Shown: piece by piece, positions 55,486 to 64,000 of the stretch | Layout of the letters: every line of letters begins with the position of its first letter | Position numbering within the stretch: the stretch's first letter is position 1 | Origin: Blepharisma japonicum | Lineage: Eukaryota > Ciliophora > Heterotrichea > Heterotrichida > Blepharismidae | DNA length: 64,000 nucleotides | Direction of reading: 5' to 3' | Assembly: GCA_949751835.1 (NCBI GenBank) | Contig: CATKHK010000026.1 | Coordinates: 248,001 to 312,000 of the forward strand | Notes under the pieces: model-generated | Seen by the model: only the letters and a program-made list of their open reading frames with translations | Databases searched by the model: none | What the model was told of the DNA's origin: nothing | Program-made: the position numbers and the translations under genes

Positions 55486-56691
55486 TTAAATTTCATATGC
55501 AGGAAATTTTGCTTCTTGAGGATTCAATAGATCTAGATAAAATAAAATATTTCCACCAAGTCCCTCCATCAGGCTGAATGGACGATCTGGCATTCCAATA
55601 ACCAATCTTTGAGAATCTTCATAATTTTCGATTTCCCTGTTTAAATTTTGATCAATCAGCATCTTATCAGCAAAACATTGAGCTCTATAAAGCCATAAGT
55701 CATCTCGAGTAGTTTTATACAAAGATAAAAAGGCATATCCATTTCCTGATATTCCATGACAAACGCCTTTTCCTTTTTTTATCAGCCCACGCTCCCAAAT
55801 CACATTTCCAGCCCTTATAGCGGCATCTAAATAATTTTGATCCTGAAAAGCTAAAAACGCTTGGCACAGCATAGGGACAGCTCCTGTAGCCCCATGACAA
55901 AAATGGACTAAATCATCCCTATTTTTCCCTTCAGATGATGGAAAATTTCCAGACGGAAACCTCAAGCTCAGCAAGTATCTTATTGTATCCCTTATATTAT
56001 GGTCATAATTATTTTGAAGATATTTCCTGCTTTGCAGCAGCATCATTATTACTCCAATACTCCCATGAGCTCCGCCTAAATAATATTTCCCTCTTCCAAT
56101 AGGCCATTCATATTTCAGCATTCCATAATTATTTCCTCTTCTGACAAGCTCATTTACAGTTCTGTTTAATAAGGAAATTAAATTTTCTCTAAGTGGTATA
56201 TCACTTCATCTATCAAGTATAAAAAGAATAGAATAAACATACCCAGCTAAACCATTCAATAGCTCATTTTCGCTTTCTGGGATAAGGTTTTCATCTCTGC
56301 ACACATCTTCTGCATATTTTACATTGTTTGTTGCGACTGCAGTAACAGCATAAATTCCTGATCTTCCTGTTAAAAATCCTAATGTAGTATTTCTATCATT
56401 TTGGCATGAATTTAGATTAGCAATTATTGCTTCTTCTAAAGCACTTTTGTACTCATTGCTATATTTTATGTATAAATTATAGTAAAAATACAAATTTCCA
56501 CCTGATCCTGTATATATAGAATATCTTTTTTTCTTGTTCCCTAATGAGTCTAATTGATAATCTGAGTTTGGTGGGTATTCCCTTTCCATTATGTCAATCA
56601 TAGTTGGAAGCTCTCTTCTAATCTGTTCAGTTACCCCTGATAGCAGCTGTCCAGCGAATTCTGGAGAGTTATTAATTACATACCGACTCAT
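55486..56691 (-). CDS. LanC-like protein (LANCL)
   Basis: This 401-residue protein is whole with one TGA as Trp (ILDRWSDIP). Seven Gly-Gly-type turns of the alpha/alpha barrel are visible: YTGSGGNLYF, TGRSGIYAV, LNGLAGYVY, LGGAHGSIGV, CHGATGAVP, CHGISGNGYAF and MEGLGGNILF. The zinc ligands C, C and H appear in HFCHGA and GVCHGIS. Eukaryotic LANCL proteins bind zinc and add glutathione to dehydroamino acids in damaged proteins. The length equals human LANCL1 (about 399). Confidence 0.93.
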
Positions 56692-56762
56692 CCTAAAAAA
56701 ATTTATTAAATCACATAAATTTATGCAAAAGCTATCAATTTTTTTTATTCGCCGTTTACTAT

Positions 56763-58085
56763 TTATGAGAGTTTCGTATCTCTAAAAGGAGCTATTTCTT
56801 TTGGAGATCGAGGGATAGGAGACTTTGTTTTACGAATATCTGAGAAATGCTCTACTTGTGGTCTTGGAGAAAGTCGAGTCAATCTGTTCCTTAGCAGCTC
56901 ATGTGTGGTCGGGGGAGTCAAATCTGCAGCTTTACGGTTTGCAGGACTCCCTGATTGAGGTCTTGAGATTTTGGTAGGGACAGATAAAAAGGAAGTTGTT
57001 GTGCTAAATTGTTTACTTGATGCCCTTTTATGGATTTTAACATCTGGAATAGTGTGAATTGTATGGCATTTTTGAATTGAGTTTTCTAATTCTTCTGCCT
57101 CATAATCTTTGTCTGAAGTGTGATTGATAATTTTCATATACTTTTTAGTTATTTTTCTTCCTGAATTAAGGCATAGTTGGCTTAGGATTAATGTCATAGC
57201 TGAAATTGTTTTTAAATTCAGTCGATCACTGTAACCTCTCATCGTTTCAAGATGAGTTAGAGGGATCTTGCCACCAGATCTGGTAATCCAAGGATGACTA
57301 AGAGCTAAATTAGCAGTATATCTTTCCATATAAGAAATTGTTGTACAATGCTCAAACAAATCTCTAGCAAGTGAAGGAAATCCACTGGGATATTCTCAGT
57401 GTATATTCTTCAACTTCCAAATTATCCTGTTTTTATCATCCCCTACTTCAAAATATGGGTGTTTCCCAGCTACAAGGTTATATAAAATTATACCACAGCT
57501 TCATATATCAACAGGCTCGCTATAATGCTTCTCCAATACTTGTTCAGGAGCCATATAAAGCATGGTTCCATCCATAGAATGAAGCTGCTCAACTAATGTA
57601 TATTTAGTGCTCAGTCCAAAATCTGCAACCTTGACTGATGAAAGGTCATTTAGATCTCTAAACATGATATTATCTGGCTTTAGATCTCTATGCAGAACTT
57701 TCCTATCATGCAAATATGCAACAGCTCGAAAAATTCCTTTCATTACTGTTGCTGCCTCTTCTTCAGATAGCCTCCGATTTTCTATTAATTGAGTCAAAGT
57801 GCCACCTTTTAAGAGCTCCATCTCGATATAAATGTAGTTATCTGTGTGCTTCACGTCAATGAATTTAACGATGTTTACATGGTTTAGCTCAGCTAGAATT
57901 CTAGCTTCTTGCATTGATCTAGCAATTTCTCGGTCACTGAGTTTTTGCTTGCTTAAAACTTTTACTGCGATTTCATTGTTAGTTTTGATATCCACACATC
58001 TAAAAACAGATCCAAATGCTCCTTTTCCCATAAGTGAAATAATGTGATATAGATATCCTATCTCTCTATTCAATTTGTCTTTCAT
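56763..58085 (-). CDS. CAMK-like Ser/Thr protein kinase
   Basis: This 440-residue protein joins two open frames through TGA Trp codons (PVDIWSCGI, NIHWEYPS). The kinase domain occupies residues 1 to about 265: MGKGAFGSVFRC, IAVKVLSKQ, HRDLKPDNIMF, ADFGLSTKY, GTMLYMAPEQ and HPWITRSGG at the end. The C-terminal 170 residues are basic and Ser/Thr/Pro-rich without a known domain. It resembles CAMK or PLK/ULK-like kinases of ciliates; I cannot fix the subfamily. Confidence 0.9.
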
Positions 58086-58624
58086 TTATTTATTGATTTT
58101 TAAATGAAAAATCAATTAAAATAGGCCAATAGATTTTTTGTAAATAAATAATTTTACGATTAGATATAGATTTTGTATAGATTGATTATTTTTTATAACG
58201 AAAATTGATTTTTATTTTTTAATAGATCTGGAGAAATCCATTTAACTCTCTATAATTAATATGGTGAGTGATTCATAACAATTTCCTGCATTAAGTATAA
58301 ATCCTAGAAAATTTCTCTGTTAATAAAGATATTTACCATAAGATTGATCTTACAAACAAAGATCTTCAGGATTTAAGTGAAACTTTAATTGACTCTTATT
58401 ATCAAAGCTATATATTAGAGCACAATAATCAATGCATTTCGCATTTATCATAATATTAAGAATTTAAATGGATTTATATTGTAAATTTTTACAGATCATA
58501 CCCAAACAGAGAACATCAATCTGCCTAATAAATTAAAAAAATTCTTAAACTATCTACATTAAATTTCCACAATGACTCTACTATATATTCCACGACTTTT
58601 AAAATAATTTAATATATTGTTTTA
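58086..58624. other. Intergenic DNA
   Basis: Nothing is recognised in this A+T-rich region. Confidence 0.5.
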
Positions 58625-59485
58625 TTATTCTAAACTTAAATCCATCGTGAAGTCATACTCAATTGTTGGGACAACAGATGACAAAAACTTCAGGAAAACA
58701 AAAATCGCATGATGAACTTGAGCTTGTGATCCATTTGATTCCAGCATATCAATAAAATGCTTCATCATCTTTGCATGATTACAAGGGTGTATCGATACTT
58801 GATCAGTGCCTAAGCAAGGATGTCTTTCAATTGTCACTGTTTTATGTGCATAGTCTCCCATAATATCATCAAACATCATATCAGGTGTCAACGGATTCAT
58901 ATGTTCATCATACCCTGTAAGCCACATTCTGGGCGTCTGATAGTAAGTGTCATAAGTTACAGAAAGGTCATATACACGGGTCTTCATTATTGATTCAACT
59001 GGCTCCTCAGCACTTATATATTGATTTCCAAAAAGAACAGCAGGCTCTGCAGCATTTTCATCAATTAGCTCTTGGCCTTGAAGATCGGCTAAATCAGGGA
59101 CTTCTTCTTCTTCGTTAGAAATTTGAGGCTTTGAGATGACTATTTCATCGGGCTCTTCACGAGGCCCAAGGATCTCTGCAACAACCCACCCGTCCTCAGT
59201 CTCCCTTTCTTCTACTTCGTTTTCTCCGATTGCATTTATACGCTTTCTGCATGGGACACCTCTGGTTATAAGAAATTGTTTGTCGGCTGGCAAATGTTTT
59301 TGCTCGTAGCCTGGGGCACTTGTATTCCAAGTCCATGTGGGACATCTATGTACAAGCTGATCGCCAGCAATTAAAAATTCTTCTGGAGTCAGAGTGCCTG
59401 CTTCTAAAAAGTGGGATTCTTTGGGCTGAGACATAAAAACACCTGCTACACTTCGATACCAATTTCCTATTTTATGAGAAACCAT
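58625..59485 (-). CDS. ATG3: Autophagy E2-like enzyme ATG3
   Basis: This 286-residue protein has the conserved start with YRSVAGVF and the segments LTPEEFLIAGDQLV, CPTWTW and RTRVYDLSVTYDTYYQTPR-type MKTRVYDLSVTYDTYYQTPR. The catalytic Cys is at about residue 235 in SIHPCNHAKMMKHF. An acidic flexible region (residues 90-150) replaces the family's E123/E1-binding insert. ATG3 transfers ATG8 to phosphatidylethanolamine in autophagosome formation. No TGA or intron is needed. Confidence 0.95.
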   Translation of the reverse strand: MVSHKIGNWYRSVAGVFMSQPKESHFLEAGTLTPEEFLIAGDQLVHRCPTWTWNTSAPGYEQKHLPADKQFLITRGVPCRKRINAIGENEVEERETEDGWVVAEILGPREEPDEIVISKPQISNEEEEVPDLADLQGQELIDENAAEPAVLFGNQYISAEEPVESIMKTRVYDLSVTYDTYYQTPRMWLTGYDEHMNPLTPDMMFDDIMGDYAHKTVTIERHPCLGTDQVSIHPCNHAKMMKHFIDMLESNGSQAQVHHAIFVFLKFLSSVVPTIEYDFTMDLSLE

Positions 59486-59629
59486 TTATCTAAACAGAGT
59501 ATAAGTCTCTATAAAAGATTCATAATTTATAAACATTGTTATTTTATTATGCGTTTCTAATCTGATAATTATTTATTATTTTGATCTGATTTATCTAAAA
59601 TTTCTACTTGGGTCCTCATACTAAATATA

Positions 59630-60248
59630 TTATACCGCATCAGTCTGCACAAGATAAACACAATAAGCTAATAAGCCTGCATTGACTGTATAAATAAGTG
59701 ACTCAATAATACACATTGCAACACCAAAATCTGCAGCTCCTCCTGATTTATCATTTAGCACCGGGATGCGTGCCCATCCATTGAAGGCTCCAAAAGGCAA
59801 ACAACTTGCCAAAATATATAAAATTACCAAAATTACAGCCCCGATCTTGAACTTGAACAGATGGCTGCTGTCTTTCTTAGCAATCCCGTAATATCCCCAA
59901 AAGAAAGTAAAAGTCCCAAGCACCATCCCAATAATAAAGTTCAGAAAAGTGAAAAGAATATCAATGCCAGGGAGGACCGTTGCTGAAAGCACTATGGTAC
60001 TGATAATATTAATGGATAATACAATTGTCAATAAAATCCAGCTCACATAAATTTTTTTGATTAGCGCTTTCTCATTTCCTTGGAAATCTGATAATCTGAA
60101 ATGGATCAATTTGAGACATGGTGGGAAATTGTAGTCGTGCCAATCAATATGACTGTTATGCTCTGATATTGCTAAGGTCAAAATTACTGCTCGTTGAAAA
60201 ATTTGATGACAGCTTGCTGCCTATTGCTTTCATAGCTAAGCTAGCCAT
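59630..60248 (-). CDS. SCAMP-like four-helix membrane protein, one 16-nt intron
   Basis: Removing the 16-nt intron at 60172-60187 gives 200 residues starting MASLAMKAIGSKLSSN. Four hydrophobic segments lie between residues about 65 and 195. The stretch before helix 1, NFPPCLKLIHFRLSDF, resembles the N-x-P-P-x-x-x-x-I-x-H signature of secretory carrier membrane proteins, which act in vesicle recycling. The FWGYYGIAKKDSSHLF and LPFGAFNGWA loops are also compatible. The family call is moderate; the exon structure is clear because the upstream exon is closed without splicing. Confidence 0.78.
60172..60187 (-). other. 16-nt intron
   Basis: On the minus strand it reads gtaattttgaccttag. Its removal connects the ATG exon to the conserved SCAMP-like frame. 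Confidence 0.85.
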
Positions 60249-60531
60249 TTTAAGTTTGATAAGAGAATATAGATCAGATATGATTTTTTAAATAAATTCT
60301 AATATATTTAAAATCATTATTCTCCAAGATGTTAAAGAAGCAATTGCATATTTTTTATTTGACTCTTAATTTATAGTAGAATTTTTTTTATTATTATTTT
60401 GTATTTTTACTATTTTCTATCTAAAAGAAGATTTCTCCAAAATATTGTAATTTTAATATTTTTATCCTAGATTAAAACTAAGAGTCTTCAAGTAGTAATG
60501 AATTAGGCAAACTCAACATTAATAGTCATAA

Positions 60532-63276
60532 ATGTCAACTCCAAAAAGCCATACAGCAATGAACTTTTTCAACAATGGGAAGCATCAAAGATCCTTGCCG
60601 CTTATTTTAAATAAGAGCAAAACTGTAAGAGTAAGGACTTCAGGGACACCGAATTTTGCAGTAGCAAGCCCAATTTTCCCATCGAAGTCTATGAGGCGGC
60701 AATCAGTGCCGAATGAAGATACAGAAGACATGATGGAAGATCCTCCTGAAAGACAATTGTCTAAGGGAAGTATGGAATTTTATCTTGGTCCGCTTGGTGC
60801 GCAAGCAAGGCTCGAATTTTTTGAATCGTATAAGAATATTCGAAATCAATCTCAAAGAACTCAATTTGAGCATTTAGAAGAAAACCCAAATTTAGCTTAC
60901 TTAGAAAAAATTGATAAGGAACGCTTAAATCCAAACCCATTTGGGATCATTCGGAGAAAAGGCCCAGAAGCTGCAATTGATATTCGTCATTATAGCATGG
61001 GGGATAATTATGCAAGAGCTTTTTCAAGAGGATTAAATCACTATAGAGAATTAGACAGACTTGATATAGGGTCAAATAGGCTTACAGAGAGTGGAAGCGT
61101 TAAAATATTGAAAAATCTTCAAGACAAAAATGTCAAAACCTTAATTTTATCTGACAATTCCTTAGGGATAAAATCAATTGAAAAAATAATTGAGCTTGCA
61201 TCAAGGCCATTTTCAAAGCTAAAACATCTTAATCTAGAAAAAACAAAACTCGGAGATTCTGCAGTGATTGACTTATGTAAGCATCTTACTGAAAATAAAG
61301 TTGTGAAAAAGCTAAATTTAGCAGGCAACAATATCACTTCAAAATCAGCAACTGCAATAAAAGAAATGATAAGATACAATACCTGCATAAGAAATCTTGA
61401 TTTTCATTGAAACAACTTAAGAGGATTAGGAGCAATTGAAATTTTTGAGGCGCTTTACCAGAACGACTGCATAAAGCAGCTAGATCTATCTTGAAATGCA
61501 ATGGGAAGATATGAAAATTCAGATGTAGGTCAAGCAATTTCCAAGGCGTTGAGGATAAATTCAATTCTCAAACATTTAGATCTTTCCTATAACTATTTCA
61601 GTGAAGAAGAGTGCAAAATTATTGGCCAAGGCCTAAGTGAAAACCACGATTTATTAGGAATCCACATGCTTGGTAACGATTGCTATATTGACTCTAGAGG
61701 ATTCATAATTCCTACAGCATACAGTGGAAAAATCGAGCAAGGCCATTTCTTCCACAGAATTCTAGGCAAAGACAAAAATAAAAGCCCTCAGCGAGGAGGT
61801 TTCTCCATGAATTGCTGGATCTGTGAAAAATGGGTTGAAATGATCTTTGCATGAATTCCAGGGAGATCTGGAGCTGCCAAAGACGATCCTATTTTTCTTC
61901 ATTTAGAATGTGATAGCTATACACCTCAACTAATGGACATTCTTGCTAATGGATCATATCAACTTATCAGAGCTGTTCCTCCAGGTACAATAAAATTTTT
62001 TTATAGTGACTTAAACGGCCCAATGAAATCTGACGAATTTAAAATTAAATATTTAGACCAACCTTTCAAAAATAAGCTTCATTATGGAGGAGGGTATACA
62101 GAAACAGTAAATATTCATGCCGTAAATATAAGAAATGTCATTGGAGATGAATGCGGGGTAAAATATACATTTAATGTAAAACCCAGAATTATTGGAAGGG
62201 TGTATCAGCCGCCATTAGAAGAAATGGAAAGAATTCCATGGAGCATTCCTATATCGCTGTTTAAGGATTATAAATTTGATACTGAAGAAAGCTTAAATGA
62301 GTGTTTTGAGTTTGATTGGAGATACTCAAGATTAGGTAATTTTGTAAAAAATCCTACTGATCAAGAAGCGGTGAGAGATATTTTGAAGAAAAATTATATG
62401 TATATTAAAGAAACGTTTAAAAACTTGTCTGCTTATGGAGGATCTGAATTATTTTCAATAGGAACAAATGTGCTTACTGATTTCCTCAACCAATGTCTTC
62501 TTATAGATACATTTTATGGAGCAAGTGATATGGGCGTAAACTGGAACTCAGTCATTGTGCCAAAAGAAAAAGGGCAGATTTACAACCCAGGAAGTGCTTT
62601 GGTAAGATATGAATTTATGGAAATCCTAGTCAGGATTGCTAATGATAGATTTTTGAGGAACAAAATCTGCAGCAATATTGCAGATTCTGTGCAAAAAATG
62701 ATTAACGATCATTTAATTAAAAATATGATTCCAATGGATACCAATATATGGAGAAATGAAAAATATCTATGTGAAGAAGTCGATTTAGTATTAAAAGCTC
62801 ATAAACCCATTTTAGATGCAATTTACAAAAAATATAGTGGGAAAAAGACTCTTCCTGGGCAAAAAGTATTTATGTGTTTAGATGAATTTAGGAACTTGTG
62901 CAACGAAGGCGGACTTGTAAATGACAAATTTGCGAGCAGAGAGATTGACCTTTGCTTTAACTTAGCAATGATGACTCAAATGGATGAACTATATAAGAAA
63001 AGGCATATAGAGATGAGTTTTGTGGAGTTTTTAGAGGCACTGTGTAGAGCGTTCGACATGGCAAGTATTTCTAATGTTCCATTGATTGAGCTGGAAGAAG
63101 AAAAGCATCTATTTGATGCCAAAAACGACAAGCTTCCCCTTAATAAGAAAGTTGAAGCAGGAGTGCAAAGTCTAATTAGGCTTTGCCCAGAAGCTGTCCA
63201 GGAAACTTTTGTTTATCCAACTGATGAAACTTATAAGAAAATGATGTATAGGCCTAGAACTAAGGCATCTAATTAA
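60532..63276 (+). CDS. Large leucine-rich-repeat protein
   Basis: This 914-residue protein is read through three TGA codons as Trp (DFHWNNLR, LSWNAMGR, IFAWIPGR). The N-terminal 120 residues are Ser/Arg-rich. Leucine-rich repeats of the ribonuclease-inhibitor type lie at about residues 150-380 (LDRLDIGSNRLTES, KTLILSDNSLG, LKHLNLEKTKLGD, KLNLAGNNITS, LKHLDLSYNYF). The remaining 500 residues form a unique region with a segment rich in aromatic residues (IPGRSGAAKDDPIF, YSDLNGP). No transmembrane helix. Such LRR proteins in ciliates often belong to the axoneme or basal body. I recognise no named orthologue. Confidence 0.85.
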
Positions 63277-63382
63277 ATTATCAAATATATTGTAAGAATT
63301 ATCATAATTTAATTCCTAGTAATTAAATCCTAAATCTATCACTAAAAATTTGTCTTAGTTCAGAAAAGTTGATTAGTTAGCA

Positions 63383-63676
63383 CTACTTCTTTTTCTTTTC
63401 CTCAATAATGAAAGTCTTGCATCTCTTAATAACTTTTAGCCTTCTAACCTTTGATTTGGTGCACTCAAGTCTAAGAACGACTTTCTTTGTAGTTTTAGCC
63501 TTTTTTCTGAAAATAGGCTTTGTCTGGCCACCGTAACCTTTTTGCTTTAGATCGTATCTTCGTCTGCCTTGAGCTAAGGAGGATTCCTTTCCTTTCTTAT
63601 ATTGAGTGACCTTATGAATGGTGTGGGTCTTCAACTTAGGACAGTAAGTCCTGATGGTTTTAGGCATCTTCACCAT
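63383..63676 (-). CDS. RPL36A: 60S ribosomal protein eL42 (L36A/L44)
   Basis: This 97-residue protein has the diagnostic core [52 protein letters not shown]. It contacts the tRNA CCA end at the ribosomal E site. The start is the ATG at 63674-63676 ([12 protein letters not shown]). In other eukaryotes four Cys bind zinc. Here the second (CPKLK in place of C-x-x-x-x-C or C-x-x-C) and third-pair partner (ECTKSK for ECxxCK) are missing, so the zinc site is incomplete. Confidence 0.96.
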   Translation of the reverse strand: MVKMPKTIRTYCPKLKTHTIHKVTQYKKGKESSLAQGRRRYDLKQKGYGGQTKPIFRKKAKTTKKVVLRLECTKSKVRRLKVIKRCKTFIIEEKKKK

Positions 63677-63916
63677 TTTCACCACTAATTATAAAGCTCT
63701 TTTTATCTATTTACTTAAATGGAATCTCAAATCTCTAAAACCTCCACTTTCAATAGAGATGAGAAGAATCATCCATAAAATTTCATATTAATTAATACTT
63801 TTCTTAGGGTTAATGGGATGAATTAAATGGAAAATAACTTCTTTTTATTGTATGTACATAAATATTGAATACTTAATGCTCTTCTATCATTATAATAATA
63901 AAAAAATATTTCAAAA

Positions 63917-64000
63917 ATGATGAGTCTTTGCGAAATCTGCGGAAATGAAGCGATTTTTTTATGCAAATGCAGAAATGGGAAGTTCTGCAAACCTCATTTA
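63917..64000 (+). CDS. Start of a Cys-rich zinc finger protein (partial)
   Basis: The window ends inside this gene. The first 28 residues, MMSLCEICGNEAIFLCKCRN then GKFCKPHL, contain C-x2-C, C-x-C and a final C-x2-H. This is a compact zinc finger resembling B-box, AN1 or HIT types. Too little remains to decide. Confidence 0.55.
   Translation, partial: MMSLCEICGNEAIFLCKCRNGKFCKPHL

Noticed and set aside
1-64000. Transposons, virus-like elements, tRNA or rRNA genes, CRISPR
   Set aside because: I looked for transposase, integrase and reverse transcriptase motifs, cloverleaf-like segments and regular repeat-spacer patterns and saw none I could support.

Overview
The window is heterotrich ciliate DNA, most likely the macronuclear genome of a Blepharisma species. 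Two things in the sequence show this. First, many conserved proteins read through in-frame TGA exactly where their families carry tryptophan (for example D-L-TGA-S-V-G in a protein kinase, where DLWSVG is expected), while TAA and TAG still end genes. Second, conserved genes are interrupted by tiny GT...AG introns of 15 or 16 nt; I place nine of them. TGA=Trp together with 15/16-nt introns fits Blepharisma rather than Stentor (standard code) or Condylostoma (ambiguous stops). Under the standard code about twenty of the genes appear broken. They are whole when TGA is read as Trp, and I annotate them that way.

Layout. Positions 1-16,000 form a very A+T-rich, gene-poor domain. Nine small paralogous genes all lie on the minus strand. 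Each encodes a 73-82 residue protein that starts MGC[G/S], an acylation-type N terminus, followed by an acidic D/E-T-S/F-L patch and a conserved F-x-Y-x-V-x-G-x-x-Y-K/R-I core. Two related dual-specificity phosphatase genes, also on the minus strand, sit at the left end and near the right end of this array. I do not recognise the small-protein family, and it is the best candidate here for something undescribed.

From 16 to 64 kb the gene density is high, with short intergenic gaps and mixed strands. In order the genes are: an SLX9-like ribosome biogenesis factor, a FYVE-type zinc finger protein, a LITAF-like protein, a two-helix membrane protein, ribosomal protein S11 (uS17), meiotic MSH5, a ubiquitin-specific protease, an 831-residue coiled-coil protein, ribosomal stalk protein P1, a K-dependent Na/Ca exchanger, two tandem PP2C phosphatases with a decayed third piece, several small unknown proteins, a metaxin-like protein, a secreted acidic PSI-repeat protein, a calcium-dependent protein kinase, coiled-coil proteins, TRM5, GSK3, a CCT-motif protein, an alpha/beta-hydrolase-like protein, a four-helix membrane protein, a thioredoxin-fold protein, a SPRY protein, calcineurin B, a homeodomain protein, a LanC-like protein, a CAMK-like kinase, ATG3, a SCAMP-like protein, a large leucine-rich-repeat protein, ribosomal protein eL42, and the start of a Cys-rich protein.

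Themes. Calcium and phosphorylation signalling is well represented (CDPK, calcineurin B, Na/Ca exchanger, PP2C pair, DUSP pair, GSK3, CAMK-like kinase). N-terminal acylation signals are also frequent: the nine MGC proteins, CDPK (MGCC), the ubiquitin protease (MGNGCC), calcineurin B (MGVE) and one small protein (MGSC). I saw no rRNA, tRNA, CRISPR, transposon or virus-like element. All functional calls come from reading motifs by eye; no database search was possible.
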